In this document: positions 8,631-17,523 of the stretch, in pieces
How positions within the stretch are numbered: position 1 is the first letter of the stretch
Layout: each line of letters begins with the position of its first letter
Assembly: GCA_009772935.1 (NCBI GenBank)
Contig: WOUR01000026.1
Location: forward strand, 25,617-89,616
From: Rhodospirillaceae bacterium
GTDB lineage: Bacteria; Pseudomonadota; Alphaproteobacteria; Reyranellales; Reyranellaceae
DNA length: 64,000 nucleotides
Reading direction: 5' to 3'
Made by a program: the position numbers and the translations under genes
Notes under the pieces: generated by a model
Seen by the model: only the letters and a program-made list of their open reading frames with translations
Database searches by the model: none
Told to the model about the DNA's origin: nothing

Positions 8631-9503
8631 TCAGTGCAGGGCGATCGGCGCCTTGCCGGCGCCCCACCAGTAGATGCAGAAGAACAGGAACAGCCAGACC
8701 ACGTCGACGAAGTGCCAGTACCAGGCCGCGGCCTCGAAGCCGAAATGCTGCTTGGGCTTGAACTGGCCCTTCGCGGCGCGGATCAGGCAGACGATCAGGA
8801 AGATGGTTCCGACCAGCACGTGGAAGCCGTGGAAGCCCGTCGCCATGAAGAAGGTCGACGTGTAGATGTCCTGGCTGAACGTGAACGGCGCGTGAATATA
8901 CTCGTAGGCCTGCACACCCGTGAAGATCATGCCCAGGAGGACGGTGCACAGAAGGCCGCGGACGGCGTCCTTCTGGTTGCCCTCGATGATGGAGTGATGC
9001 GCCCAGGTCGCCGTGGTGCCCGACAGCAGCAGGATCAGCGTATTCATCAGCGGCAGGTCGAACGGCGCGATGATGCTGATGCCCTTGGGCGGCCAGATGC
9101 CGCCGGTGGCCTCGGTGCGGACCGGCTGGTTCGGTGCGCCCGGATAGAGAGACGCGTCGAAGAAGGCCCAGAAGAAGGCCGCGAAGAACAGCACTTCCGA
9201 GGCGATGAACAGGATCATGCCGTAGCGCAGGCCCAGCTGGACCACGGCGGTGTGATAGACGCGCGACTCGGCGATCACGTCGGACCACCACCAGTACATG
9301 ACGCCCAGCACCAGCAGCAGGCCCGGGGCGAGGCCCCACCAGTGCACCTTCTTCATGAAAGTGCCGAAGCCCTGGCCCAGCATGTCAGGATGCAGCGCAA
9401 AACCGAAGCCCAGCGCCAACACCAGGGCCGCGAAAGAACCCAGGGCCGGCCACGGACTCGGGTCGACCAGATGATAGGGATGCTTGGGAGTACCGCCGGC
9501 CAT
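8631..9503 (-). CDS. ctaE: Cytochrome c oxidase subunit III
   Basis: 290 residues with the seven-helix subunit III pattern: KHPYHLVDPSPWPALGS, EVLFFAAFFWAFF (helix III with the lipid-contacting Glu), TWAHHSI, and the GFHGFHVLVGTIFL and YWHFVDVVWLFLF helices. It stabilises the aa3 oxidase and proton entry to subunit I in the inner membrane. ATG 9503 has AGGGTGG at good spacing; an in-frame ATG at 9509 overlaps the ctaG stop as ATGA and would add only two residues. Confidence 0.97.
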   Translation of the reverse strand: MAGGTPKHPYHLVDPSPWPALGSFAALVLALGFGFALHPDMLGQGFGTFMKKVHWWGLAPGLLLVLGVMYWWWSDVIAESRVYHTAVVQLGLRYGMILFIASEVLFFAAFFWAFFDASLYPGAPNQPVRTEATGGIWPPKGISIIAPFDLPLMNTLILLLSGTTATWAHHSIIEGNQKDAVRGLLCTVLLGMIFTGVQAYEYIHAPFTFSQDIYTSTFFMATGFHGFHVLVGTIFLIVCLIRAAKGQFKPKQHFGFEAAAWYWHFVDVVWLFLFFCIYWWGAGKAPIALH

Positions 9504-9505
9504 GT

Positions 9506-10108
9506 TCATCCACCCTTTCCGATATCGCTGCCGGGCAGCCCACCCAGCAAGGTCCTGGCCCGTTCCGTCTTCGCCTCGAAGAATGTGTAGGAGAGCGTGA
9601 TGGTCCGGATGTTGTCGTAGCGCCGATCCTTGTCCAACTCGGGATCGACGAAGAAGATAACGGGCATGTCCACGGACTGCCCGGGCAGCAGCAACTGCTC
9701 CGTGAAGCAGAAGCACTGGAGCTTGTTGAACCATCCGCCGGCTGTTTCGGGGGTGACGTTGTAGGTCGAGGTCCCGACGGCCGGCCGCTGTGAAAGGTTG
9801 GTGACGCGGTAGTGGGCGAGACACTCCTCACCCAGCCGGACCGTGACCTCGCGCTGCAACGGCTGGAAACGCCACGGCAGGGACGTGTCGACGTTGGAAT
9901 CGAAGCGCACCTTGACCGTGCGGTCGAGGATCGGCCGGTCGCCGTCCTGCGCCACGACTGGCGTGCCGCCGAACCCGGTGGTGCGGCAGAACAGGTCGTA
10001 GAGCGGCGCCGAAGCGTAGGCGAAACCGCCCATGCCGGCCGTCATGAAGAAAAGGCGTCGCGCCAGCCGCTTGTTCCTGGCGGCGGTGTCGGGCGTATCG
10101 TCCGTCAT
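9506..10108 (-). CDS. ctaG: Cytochrome c oxidase assembly protein CtaG (Cox11)
   Basis: 200 residues: one membrane helix near residues 18-35 with the conserved GFAYASAPLYDLFCRTTGFGGT, then a periplasmic immunoglobulin-like domain with the copper-binding LQCFCFTEQLLLPGQ motif. Cox11 inserts CuB into subunit I. ATG 10108 has GGGAGG upstream, within the end of the small membrane-protein gene whose stop it overlaps. It also overlaps or abuts the ctaE start, so ctaB to ctaE are tightly coupled. Confidence 0.97.
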   Translation of the reverse strand: MTDDTPDTAARNKRLARRLFFMTAGMGGFAYASAPLYDLFCRTTGFGGTPVVAQDGDRPILDRTVKVRFDSNVDTSLPWRFQPLQREVTVRLGEECLAHYRVTNLSQRPAVGTSTYNVTPETAGGWFNKLQCFCFTEQLLLPGQSVDMPVIFFVDPELDKDRRYDNIRTITLSYTFFEAKTERARTLLGGLPGSDIGKGG

Positions 10109-10257
10109 CCGTAGCCTCCCATCCGCACGATCGTCAGGGCAAAGAACAGGATCACGAGCACGACCAGAAATCCCGCGATGAACAGGTTCTTGCCGCGCTG
10201 GCGGCGGTGCATGTCGGTATCGCCCGGTCGACGGTCCTGTGCCATGGCCGCGTTCAT
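10105..10257 (-). CDS. Small single-pass membrane protein in oxidase operon (CoxF-like)
   Basis: A 50-residue reading frame between ctaB and ctaG. It has a charged N-terminus (DRRPGDTDMHRRQRGKN) followed by one hydrophobic helix (LFIAGFLVVLVILFFALTIV) and a short MGGYG tail. Its ATG overlaps the ctaB stop (ATGA) and its TGA overlaps the ctaG ATG; an internal ATG at 10245 is an alternative start. Position and topology match the small protein often called CoxF in alphaproteobacterial cox operons. Function is unproven; it is probably an assembly or stabilising subunit. Confidence 0.8.
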   Translation of the reverse strand: MNAAMAQDRRPGDTDMHRRQRGKNLFIAGFLVVLVILFFALTIVRMGGYG

Positions 10258-11186
10258 CCCGCGATCCGGCTCACGAAGACATCGACCGGCAGGGCCGCGA
10301 ACACGACGGCCAGATAGATCAGCGAATAGCGGAACATCCTGCGGGCGGCGCCAAAGGCCGTTTCATCGTCCGCGGTGCGCCAGACGGCGATCGCGTGCCC
10401 GATGAAGCCCAGGCTGAGAGCCAGGGCAACCGCGCCATAGACCCAGCCGACCGCCCCCAGCAGCGTCGGTGCCAGCGCGACCGGCAGGAGCAGCAGCGTG
10501 TAGATCACCATCTGCCGCTTGGTTTCGCGCGGCCCCGCCACCACCGGCAACATCGGCACGCCGGCGCGGCGATAGTCCTCGCTGCGGTAGAGCGCGAGCG
10601 CCCAGAAATGCGGCGGGGTCCAGAGGAAGACCAGCAGGAACAGCGCGATCCCGACGGCGGACACGTCGCCGGTCGCGGCGGCCCAGCCGATCATCGGCGG
10701 AAACGCGCCCGCGGCACCGCCGATCACGATGTTCTGCGGCGTCCGGCGCTTCAGCCAGATCGTGTAGACGAAGACGTAGAACAGGATCGCCGCCGTCAGC
10801 AGCGCGGCCGCCACCAGGTTGGTCGCCACCGCCATCAGCAGGACCGAGAAGATCGAAAGCAGCACGCCGAGGCCCAGCGCATCGTCCGGCGCGACGCGAC
10901 CGGCCGGCAGCGGGCGGTTGCGCGTGCGGGCCATCAGCGCGTCGAGGTCGCGCTCGTACCACATGTTTATGGCGCCCGCCGCGCCCGAGCCCAGGGCGAT
11001 CGCCAGAACCGCCAGCGCCGCCTTGAACGGGTGGAGATGCACCGGTGCGATCAGCACGCCGATCCAGCCGGTGAAGACCACCAGCGACATCACGCGCGGC
11101 TTCAGCAGATCGATGTAGTCGCGCACGCGCGCAGGCGTCGCGGCCCCCTCGATGCTTCCCGTGAATGTGTGCGCGGTGTCGCTCAT
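10254..11186 (-). CDS. ctaB: Protohaem IX farnesyltransferase (haem O synthase)
   Basis: 310-residue UbiA-superfamily membrane prenyltransferase with nine predicted helices. The Mg/prenyl-diphosphate motif is NMWYERDLDALMARTRNRPL, the second loop is YTIWLKRRTPQNIVIGGAAGA, and TPPHFWALALYRSEDY is COX10-specific. It converts haem b to haem o, precursor of haem a for this operon's oxidase. ATG 11186 has GAAAGG upstream. A strong hairpin in the 48-nt gap after ctaD may set its expression below that of the structural subunit. Confidence 0.97.
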   Translation of the reverse strand: MSDTAHTFTGSIEGAATPARVRDYIDLLKPRVMSLVVFTGWIGVLIAPVHLHPFKAALAVLAIALGSGAAGAINMWYERDLDALMARTRNRPLPAGRVAPDDALGLGVLLSIFSVLLMAVATNLVAAALLTAAILFYVFVYTIWLKRRTPQNIVIGGAAGAFPPMIGWAAATGDVSAVGIALFLLVFLWTPPHFWALALYRSEDYRRAGVPMLPVVAGPRETKRQMVIYTLLLLPVALAPTLLGAVGWVYGAVALALSLGFIGHAIAVWRTADDETAFGAARRMFRYSLIYLAVVFAALPVDVFVSRIAG

Positions 11187-11198
11187 GGACCTTTCAAG

Positions 11199-11227
11199 GC
11201 GAAGGCGCCTTCTTGGGGCGCCTTCGC
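11199..11227 (-). other. Intercistronic GC-rich hairpin between ctaD and ctaB
   Basis: Perfect 11-bp inverted repeat (arms 11199-11209 and 11217-11227, 7-nt loop) in the short gap between ctaD and ctaB. There is no T-run after it in the direction of transcription, so it is more likely a partial terminator or an mRNA-stabilising element than a full stop. Confidence 0.75.
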
Positions 11228-11234
11228 TCCGTTC

Positions 11235-12869
11235 CTAGTGGTGTGCCGTCGGCGAGATGTGCGGCAGGTCTTCGAACGTATGGAACGGCGGCGGCGAGGA
11301 CACCGTCCATTCCAGCGTCGTGGCGCCCTCACCCCAGTAGTTCGCACCGACCTTGCGGCCGTACAGCAGCGTGCCGAACACCACGAAGACGAGCCAGAAC
11401 AGGGTCGCACCGAACGACAGGAACGCGCCGATCGAGGACAGGTAGTTCCAGTGCGCCATCGCGTCCGGATAGTCGACGTAATGGCGCGGCATGCCGGCCA
11501 GTCCCGAGAAATGCATCGGGAAGAACGTCAGGTTCACGCCGACGAAGGTGACCCAGAAGTGAACCTGCGCCGCCCACTCCGGATACTGCCGGCCCGACAT
11601 CTTGCCGATCCAGTAGTAGAAACCGGCAAACATGCCGAACACCGCACCGAGCGACAGTACGTAGTGGAAGTGCGCGATCACGTAGTAGGTGTTGTGCAGC
11701 GAGTAGTCGACGCCGGCATTGGCGAGGACTACGCCGGTCACGCCGCCGACGGTGAACAGGAAGATGAAGCCGATCGCCCAAATCATCGGCATGGTCAGGC
11801 GGATCGAGCCGCCCCACATGGTGGCGATCCAAGAGAAGATCTTCACGCCCGTAGGCACCGCGATCACCATGGTCGCGGCCACGAAGTAGGCGCGCGTATC
11901 GACGTCCAGGCCGACCGTGTACATGTGGTGCGCCCACACGACGAAGCCGACGACGCCGATCGCGACCATTGCGTAGGCCATTCCGAGATAGCCGAAGATC
12001 GGCTTGCGGGCGAAGGTCGAGATGATGTGGCTGATGATGCCGAAAGCCGGCAGGATCATGATGTAGACTTCGGGGTGACCGAAGAACCAGAACAGGTTCA
12101 GGAACAGCGTCGGATCACCGCCGCCCTCTGGCTTGAAGAACGAGGTTCCGAAGTTGCGATCGGTCAGCAGCATCGTGATGGCGCCGGCGAGGACCGGCAG
12201 CGCCAGCAGCAGCAGGAAGGCCGTGACCAGCACCGACCAGGCGAACAGCGGCATGCGGTGCAGCGTCATGCCCGGCGCGCGCATGTTCAGGATGGTCGTG
12301 ATGAAATTGATCGCACCCAGAATCGACGAGGCGCCCGCGATGTGCAGCGAGAAGATCGCCAGGTCCATGCCGGCGCCCTGGTTGATCGTGAGCGGCGGAT
12401 AGATCGTCCAGCCGGTTCCCACGCCACCGCCGATCAGCGCCGACATCAGCAGCAGGATGAAGGCCGGCGGCAGCAGCCAGAAGCTGATGTTGTTCATGCG
12501 GGGGAACGCCATGTCGGGCGCGCCGATCATCAGGGGCACGAACCAGTTGCCGAAGCCGCCGATCAGTCCGGGCATGACCACGAAGAACACCATGATCAGG
12601 CCGTGCGCGGTCACGATCGTGTTCCAGAAGTGGCCGTCGGGCGTGCCGTCCGAGCCGTTGAAGTACTGGACGCCCGGCTGCATCAGCTCGAGGCGCATGT
12701 AGACGGAGAAACCCGCCCCGATCAGCGCCGCGAAGATCGAGAAGACAAGGTACATCGTGCCGATGTCCTTGTGATTGGTGCTGTACAGCCACCGCTTGAT
12801 GCCGGTGGGAGTGTGGTCGTCATGCCCGTGGGCGGTGTGGTCGTGGGCGGCGCCGTGCGCGGTGGCCAT
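11235..12869 (-). CDS. ctaD: Cytochrome c oxidase subunit I (aa3 type)
   Basis: 544 residues, twelve membrane helices. Visible active-site elements: the low-spin haem His in [13 protein letters not shown], the CuB His/Tyr cross-link segment [16 protein letters not shown], the CuB His pair in [12 protein letters not shown], the haem a3/haem a His pair in [12 protein letters not shown], and the K-channel region. It is the catalytic subunit that reduces O2 and pumps protons. The His-rich N-terminus ([16 protein letters not shown]) is typical of alphaproteobacterial CoxA. ATG 12869 has GGAG upstream, 24 nt after ctaC. Confidence 0.98.
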   Translation of the reverse strand: MATAHGAAHDHTAHGHDDHTPTGIKRWLYSTNHKDIGTMYLVFSIFAALIGAGFSVYMRLELMQPGVQYFNGSDGTPDGHFWNTIVTAHGLIMVFFVVMPGLIGGFGNWFVPLMIGAPDMAFPRMNNISFWLLPPAFILLLMSALIGGGVGTGWTIYPPLTINQGAGMDLAIFSLHIAGASSILGAINFITTILNMRAPGMTLHRMPLFAWSVLVTAFLLLLALPVLAGAITMLLTDRNFGTSFFKPEGGGDPTLFLNLFWFFGHPEVYIMILPAFGIISHIISTFARKPIFGYLGMAYAMVAIGVVGFVVWAHHMYTVGLDVDTRAYFVAATMVIAVPTGVKIFSWIATMWGGSIRLTMPMIWAIGFIFLFTVGGVTGVVLANAGVDYSLHNTYYVIAHFHYVLSLGAVFGMFAGFYYWIGKMSGRQYPEWAAQVHFWVTFVGVNLTFFPMHFSGLAGMPRHYVDYPDAMAHWNYLSSIGAFLSFGATLFWLVFVVFGTLLYGRKVGANYWGEGATTLEWTVSSPPPFHTFEDLPHISPTAHH

Positions 12870-12893
12870 TCTTGATCTCCTGCGGCGAAGCGC

Positions 12894-13760
12894 TTAGCGG
12901 GTGGCGGGAGTGGTGGCGGCGGCGACGTCGGTCGCGGGCACGAGCCCGGCGGCCTTCTTCTTGTCCGCCACCCATTTGTCGAAGTCGGCCTGGGAGACCA
13001 CGCGGATGCCGATCGGCATGAAGCTGTGGTTCTGGCCGCAGATCTGCGAGCACTGGCCGAAGTACAGGCCCTCTTCCTTGACGCTGATCCAGCCTTCGTT
13101 GAGGCGACCGGGGATGACCGTCTTCTTGACGCCGAAGCCCGGAACCGTCCAGCCGTGCATGCTGCCGCCTTCGGCGGTGCCGATGATGCGCACCACGGCG
13201 TTGACCGGGATCACCATCTCCTCGTCGACGGCGAGCAGGCGCGGCACCTGCGGCTTGGTCTTGGCGCGGTCGGCCTCGTTCAGCATGCGGCTCTCGACCG
13301 TGAAGTTGCCCTGATCGGGGTAGTTGTAGGACCAGTACCACTGGTGACCGGTGACCTTGACCGTCAAGGCAGCGTCGGTCGCCTTGTCGCTGTAATAGAG
13401 CAGGCGGAAGGACGGGATGGCGATGACGACCAGGATCAGGATCGGAAGGATCGTCCAGGCGATCTCGAGCCCGGTATGATGCGTCACCGTCGTCGGTGTC
13501 GGGTTGCGGCCGGCATGGAAGCGCCACACGGCGTAAACCAGCAGCAGCAGCACGAAGATACAAATCGCGGTGATGATCACCAGCAGCAGGTCGTGAAGCG
13601 ATTCCACACGCTCCATGATCGGCGTGTAGGGCGGCGGGAAGTTCAGCTGCCAATCATGCGGCACACCGATGACTTTCTGCGCCTGGGCCGGCGCAGCCAG
13701 GCCGAATCCAGCCAGTGCCGCCAGCAGTCCAACGACGCCCAATCCACGCTTAACGACCAT
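12894..13760 (-). CDS. ctaC: Cytochrome c oxidase subunit II
   Basis: 288 residues: signal peptide ending near APAQAQK, two membrane helices (about residues 58-82 and 100-122), then the periplasmic cupredoxin domain. All CuA ligands are visible: SMHGWTVPG (His), CSQICGQNHSFM (two Cys, Glu-equivalent backbone position, His, Met). The aromatic entry motif GHQWYWSYNYPD is intact. It accepts electrons from cytochrome c. I use ATG 13760 with GAGGGGACGG upstream; upstream in-frame sequence is not signal-like. It is the first gene of the aa3 operon, with the promoter presumably within 13761-14041. Confidence 0.96.
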   Translation of the reverse strand: MVVKRGLGVVGLLAALAGFGLAAPAQAQKVIGVPHDWQLNFPPPYTPIMERVESLHDLLLVIITAICIFVLLLLVYAVWRFHAGRNPTPTTVTHHTGLEIAWTILPILILVVIAIPSFRLLYYSDKATDAALTVKVTGHQWYWSYNYPDQGNFTVESRMLNEADRAKTKPQVPRLLAVDEEMVIPVNAVVRIIGTAEGGSMHGWTVPGFGVKKTVIPGRLNEGWISVKEEGLYFGQCSQICGQNHSFMPIGIRVVSQADFDKWVADKKKAAGLVPATDVAAATTPATR

Positions 13761-14041
13761 GCATCCGTCCCCTCGGCGGTTCAGATCCGGCAGGTTTTTT
13801 CCGACCCGCAAAATCCCCCGCATTTCAAACGGGTTAGTACCAGATATAGCCGTGGGTGGTAACGGGTTTTCACCCTCGGTCGGTATGTGGCGGCCAGTCG
13901 CAGCCGCGCCCGCAATGGCCCCATGACGCAGTGCAGCAACCCCTCCAGCGGCGCCCCGAAGTTGCCGCTTGTCTTTCGAAAGCCGGCCTATAAGGTCCCG
14001 CCCGCCGCGGCAGGACCGCGGAATCGCCTAAGGAAATCGTC

Positions 14042-14587
14042 ATGCGGCTCGCCATTCTGACGCCCGTCCTTGCCGTCATTCTCATGTTCGCAGGAGCAGC
14101 CTCCGCCATGGATAAGGAAAATACCCTCTATATCGACCTGAAGGATGGTCGCGTCGTCATCGAGATGCGCCCCGATCTCGCTCCCAACCACGTTGCCCAG
14201 ATCAAGAAGCTGGCGCGCGAGGGCAAATATGACGGCGTGGTCTTCCACCGCGTGATCGACGGCTTCATGGCGCAGACCGGCGACCCTACGGGTACCGGCA
14301 CCGGCGGCATGGGCGAGACGCTCAAGGCCGAGTTCTCCAAGGAGCCGCACAAGCGCGGCTCGGTCTCGATGGCGCGCACCAACGATCCGAACAGCGCCCG
14401 CAGCCAGTTCTTCATCGTCTTCAAGGACTCGAACTTCCTCGACGGCCAGTACACCGTCTGGGGCAAGGTCACGTCCGGCATGGAGTTCGTGGACAAGATC
14501 AAGAAGGGCGCGCCGGGCTCGGGCGCCGTGTCCGCCCCGCCGGACAAGATGATCAAGGTCCAGGTCGCGGCCGACGCGAAGAGCTAG
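14042..14587 (+). CDS. Periplasmic peptidyl-prolyl cis-trans isomerase (cyclophilin type)
   Basis: 181 residues: cleavable signal peptide (MRLAILTPVLAVILMFAGAASAM) then a complete bacterial cyclophilin domain with YDGVVFHRVIDGFMAQTGDPTG (catalytic Arg), SMARTNDPNSARSQFFIVF and LDGQYTVWGKV. It probably assists folding of exported proteins. It is divergent from the oxidase operon and convergent with the next gene. Confidence 0.93.
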   Translation: MRLAILTPVLAVILMFAGAASAMDKENTLYIDLKDGRVVIEMRPDLAPNHVAQIKKLAREGKYDGVVFHRVIDGFMAQTGDPTGTGTGGMGETLKAEFSKEPHKRGSVSMARTNDPNSARSQFFIVFKDSNFLDGQYTVWGKVTSGMEFVDKIKKGAPGSGAVSAPPDKMIKVQVAADAKS

Positions 14588-14612
14588 GCTCCTCGCGCCC
14601 CGCTCCCTTCGT

Positions 14613-14987
14613 CTACTTCGTAACGGTGTGGAAGGCCTTGGCAATGACCTGCCAACGGCCTTCTACTTTCAGAAGGGTCAGATAGTCCGTGAAGTAGCGC
14701 GGCGGGATCTGGCACTCGACCTTGGCGAAGGCCGTCGCCGGGCCGGAAAAGTCGATCGAAACGATCCGGTCGCGGCGCTCGCTGCCGCTGTCCTTGGCCG
14801 ACTTGCGGCTCTCGACCAGCTTGAACCAGTCGGCGCGCGGCATGTCCGCCGCCTTGCCGTCGGGACCGGCACTGTAGAGATGCGAAGCGGGATGGAAGGC
14901 TTCGCCCAGCTTCTTGGTGTCGCCCTCATACAGGCCGTCGAAATAGACCTGAAGCACCTTCTCGATTGCCGCGACGTCGGAATTCAT
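14613..14987 (-). CDS. NTF2-like / putative lumazine-binding domain protein
   Basis: 124-residue single-domain alpha+beta cone protein. IEKVLQVYFDGLYEGDTKKLGEAFHPASHL and the C-terminal YFTDYLTLLKVEGRWQVIAKAFHTV match the 'putative lumazine-binding' (NTF2-like) family. Members bind small ligands or act as isomerases; the specific role is unknown. ATG 14987 has GGGAGAC upstream. It lies 16 nt downstream of the MECR-like reductase gene on the same strand, suggesting a two-gene operon. Confidence 0.82.
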   Translation of the reverse strand: MNSDVAAIEKVLQVYFDGLYEGDTKKLGEAFHPASHLYSAGPDGKAADMPRADWFKLVESRKSAKDSGSERRDRIVSIDFSGPATAFAKVECQIPPRYFTDYLTLLKVEGRWQVIAKAFHTVTK

Positions 14988-15003
14988 TGCCCGTCTCCCT
15001 CGT

Positions 15004-15993
15004 TCAAATCGCGCCGTTGGGCGCCACCAGGATCTTGCCGTTGCGCCCGCCCTTGTCGGCATGCGCCAGCGCCTCCTTGATCTTCTCGATCGGATAGACC
15101 GTGTCCACCGGGGCGTAAAGCGTGCCGGCCACCACCTGCGCGGCCAGTTCCGCATAGATTTCGCGGATCTTCGCGGCATCGCGTTTGGCAAGGCCACGGC
15201 CCAGCATGAACCCCGTCAACTTGATGCCGCGGTAAATGAGGTTGCTGCGCCCCACCCGGGGATCCTCGCCGCTCATCGATCCATAATGCACGACGGTCCC
15301 CTCCGTCGCGATGCAGTCGACGATGCGTCCCGTGGCGGCGCCGCCGATCGCCTCGATGCCCAGCCGGATCGCGGCATTGCCGGTCGCCCCGGCAACCCGC
15401 TCGGCGAGATCGTCGCCGTCGACCAGCACGACATCGGCGCCCAGTGCCTTCAGCTCGCCGGCCAGCTCGGCGCGGCGCACGACGTTGACGGTGCGCAGGC
15501 CGCGCTGGTGGGCCTGTACGATCAACAGGCGCCCGACCGCCGAATTGGCCACGTTCTGGATGACCCATTCGCCGCCGGCAAGGTCGACGAAGTCCGACAG
15601 CATGAGCCGCGCCGTCGGCGGGTTGATGCGCACCATCGCGGCCTGGCGCAGGTCGATGCCGGCCGGCAGCGGGATGGCGTCGTCGCCCTTGACGCGCCGC
15701 CTCTGCGTCCAGTTCTCGCGCTGCAGGTTGATGACGAGGTCGCCCGCCTTCACGTGCTTCACGGCCGAACCGACCGCCGCGACCCGGCCGACGCATTCAG
15801 CGCCGGGCGTGGCGGGCAGCGGCGGCTTCAGCCGGTAGCTTCCCTTGCAGAACCACATGTCCGCGGGGTTGATCGGGAAGGCCAGCACGTCGAAGACGAC
15901 CTCGTCGGCCGCCGGCTCGCCGACGTCCGGAACATCGGCGCAGCGCGCCACGTCCCAAGGAGTCCCGTACCGATCGATCAGCACCTGCTTCAT
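15004..15993 (-). CDS. Zinc-independent MDR family oxidoreductase (2-enoyl thioester reductase-like)
   Basis: 329 residues of the medium-chain dehydrogenase/reductase superfamily. The N-terminal GroES-like part has FPINPADMWFCKGSY and PATPGAECVGRVAAVGSAV; the Rossmann part starts at GGEWVIQNVANSAVGRLLI. The NxANSxVG motif is characteristic of mitochondrial-type trans-2-enoyl reductases (MECR/ETR1), which lack catalytic zinc; no zinc Cys cluster is present. It may reduce an enoyl-CoA/ACP or a quinone with NADPH. ATG 15993 has GGAGGCG upstream. Confidence 0.85.
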   Translation of the reverse strand: MKQVLIDRYGTPWDVARCADVPDVGEPAADEVVFDVLAFPINPADMWFCKGSYRLKPPLPATPGAECVGRVAAVGSAVKHVKAGDLVINLQRENWTQRRRVKGDDAIPLPAGIDLRQAAMVRINPPTARLMLSDFVDLAGGEWVIQNVANSAVGRLLIVQAHQRGLRTVNVVRRAELAGELKALGADVVLVDGDDLAERVAGATGNAAIRLGIEAIGGAATGRIVDCIATEGTVVHYGSMSGEDPRVGRSNLIYRGIKLTGFMLGRGLAKRDAAKIREIYAELAAQVVAGTLYAPVDTVYPIEKIKEALAHADKGGRNGKILVAPNGAI

Positions 15994-16077
15994 GCCGCGC
16001 CTCCGCCCGATGAACACGGGCACTTTGTTGGCCCGTCGATTGCTTATATGTTTATTCGACAGGGGGTGAAATGCCGG

Positions 16078-17514
16078 ATGGCAGCCAAGGCATTCGATGA
16101 GATGAATTCGGGCACCGACGGTTCTGTCCGCGTGCCCTATCGCGGTGTCGCCGACTGGCTGGCCCGGACCTCGCCCGAACGGTTGGAGGCGACACGAAGA
16201 GAGGTCGATCTCTTCTACCGCCGGCACGGCATCACCTTCGGCGCCTATGGCGCGGCCGAAGGTTCCGAGACCACCATCCCGTTCGACATCATCCCGCGCG
16301 TCATCGCGTATGACGAGTGGCAATTCCTGCACAAGGGCCTGTCGCAGCGCGTGCGCGCCCTCAACGCCTTCCTGACGGACGCCTATGGCCAGCGCGAAAT
16401 CTGCCGCGCCGGCATCATCCCCGAAGAGCAGATCCTGATGAACGGCGAGTTCGTCGCCATGGCACAGGGACTGCAGCTCCCGGGTGGCGTGCACGCCCAC
16501 ATCGCCGGTATCGATCTGGTTCGCGTCGGCGAGAAGGATTTCTACGTCCTCGAGGACAACGTCCGCACGCCGTCCGGCGTGTCCTATGTCCTCGAGAACC
16601 GCGAAGTCATGATGCGGCTGGCCCCGGAACTGTTCGCGGCCATGAGCGTCCTGCCGGTCGCCGACTATTCCGAGGAGCTGCTGGCCACGCTGCGTTCCGT
16701 ATCCTTCAGCGACGGCCATGAGCCGAACGTCGTGCTGCTGACCCCCGGCCACTACAACAGCGCCTATTTCGAGCACGCGTTTCTCGCCGACGAGATGGGG
16801 ATCGAACTGGTGAAGGGCTCCGACCTGTTCGTCGACGAAAGCCGGGTCTACATGCGCACCCCGCGCGGGCCGCAGAGAGTCGATGTGATCTATCGCCGGG
16901 TCGACGATGCCTTCCTCGATCCGCTGGCGATGCGCCCCGACTCCTTCCTCGGCGTCGCGGGCCTGCTCGGCGCCCTGCGCGCCGGCCGCGTGAACATCGT
17001 CAATGCGCTCGGCAACGGCGTCGCCGACGACAAGTCGACCTATACCTATGTCCCTGAGATGGTGCGCTTCTATCTCGGCGAGGAGCCGATCCTGCAGAAC
17101 GTGCCGACGTGGCGGTGCGACCGGGCCGACGACTACAAGTACGTGCTGGAGCATCTCTCCGAGATCGTCGTGAAGGAAGTCCACGGCTCGGGCGGCAAGG
17201 GCATGCTGGTTGGCCCGACCTCGAGCAAGGCCGAGATCGAGGAATTCACGGCGCTGCTCAAGGCCCGGCCGGACAATTACATCGCCCAGCCGACGCTGGC
17301 GCTCTCGACCTGTCCCACCTTCGTGAGCCAGGGCGTGGCGCCCCGTCATGTGGACCTGCGCCCCTTCGTGCTCTCCGGCAAGAAGATCACGATCGTGCCG
17401 GGCGGCCTCACGCGCGTCGCCCTCAAGGAAGGTTCCTTGGTCGTGAATTCGAGCCAGGGCGGCGGCACCAAGGACACCTGGGTCCTGGCGCCCGACCAGG
17501 CGGACGACAGGTAG
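16078..17514 (+). CDS. Circularly permuted ATP-grasp protein (type 2)
   Basis: 478 residues of the circularly permuted ATP-grasp family (formerly DUF404/DUF407). Conserved blocks include FDIIPRVIAYDEWQFLHKGL, FYVLEDNVRTPSGVSYVLEN, NIVNALGNGVADDKSTYTYV and VVKEVHGSGGKGMLVGP. It forms the usual triad with the downstream alpha-E and transglutaminase-like genes, at 9-nt and 8-nt spacings. In comparative-genomics work this triad has been proposed to ligate amino acids or small peptides, but the chemistry is not established. ATG 16078 is preceded by GGGGGTG; an in-frame ATG at 16048 would add ten residues. Confidence 0.9.
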   Translation: MAAKAFDEMNSGTDGSVRVPYRGVADWLARTSPERLEATRREVDLFYRRHGITFGAYGAAEGSETTIPFDIIPRVIAYDEWQFLHKGLSQRVRALNAFLTDAYGQREICRAGIIPEEQILMNGEFVAMAQGLQLPGGVHAHIAGIDLVRVGEKDFYVLEDNVRTPSGVSYVLENREVMMRLAPELFAAMSVLPVADYSEELLATLRSVSFSDGHEPNVVLLTPGHYNSAYFEHAFLADEMGIELVKGSDLFVDESRVYMRTPRGPQRVDVIYRRVDDAFLDPLAMRPDSFLGVAGLLGALRAGRVNIVNALGNGVADDKSTYTYVPEMVRFYLGEEPILQNVPTWRCDRADDYKYVLEHLSEIVVKEVHGSGGKGMLVGPTSSKAEIEEFTALLKARPDNYIAQPTLALSTCPTFVSQGVAPRHVDLRPFVLSGKKITIVPGGLTRVALKEGSLVVNSSQGGGTKDTWVLAPDQADDR

Positions 17515-17523
17515 GCCCGACCG

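Noticed and set aside
11199..11227. ctaD-ctaB hairpin as a full rho-independent terminator
   Set aside because: No T-run on the transcript's 3' side and the next gene follows at once in the same operon.
10239..12875. 878-codon plus-strand open frame across ctaB-ctaD
   Set aside because: Antisense to well-defined oxidase genes; Arg/His/Asp-rich with no recognisable domain.
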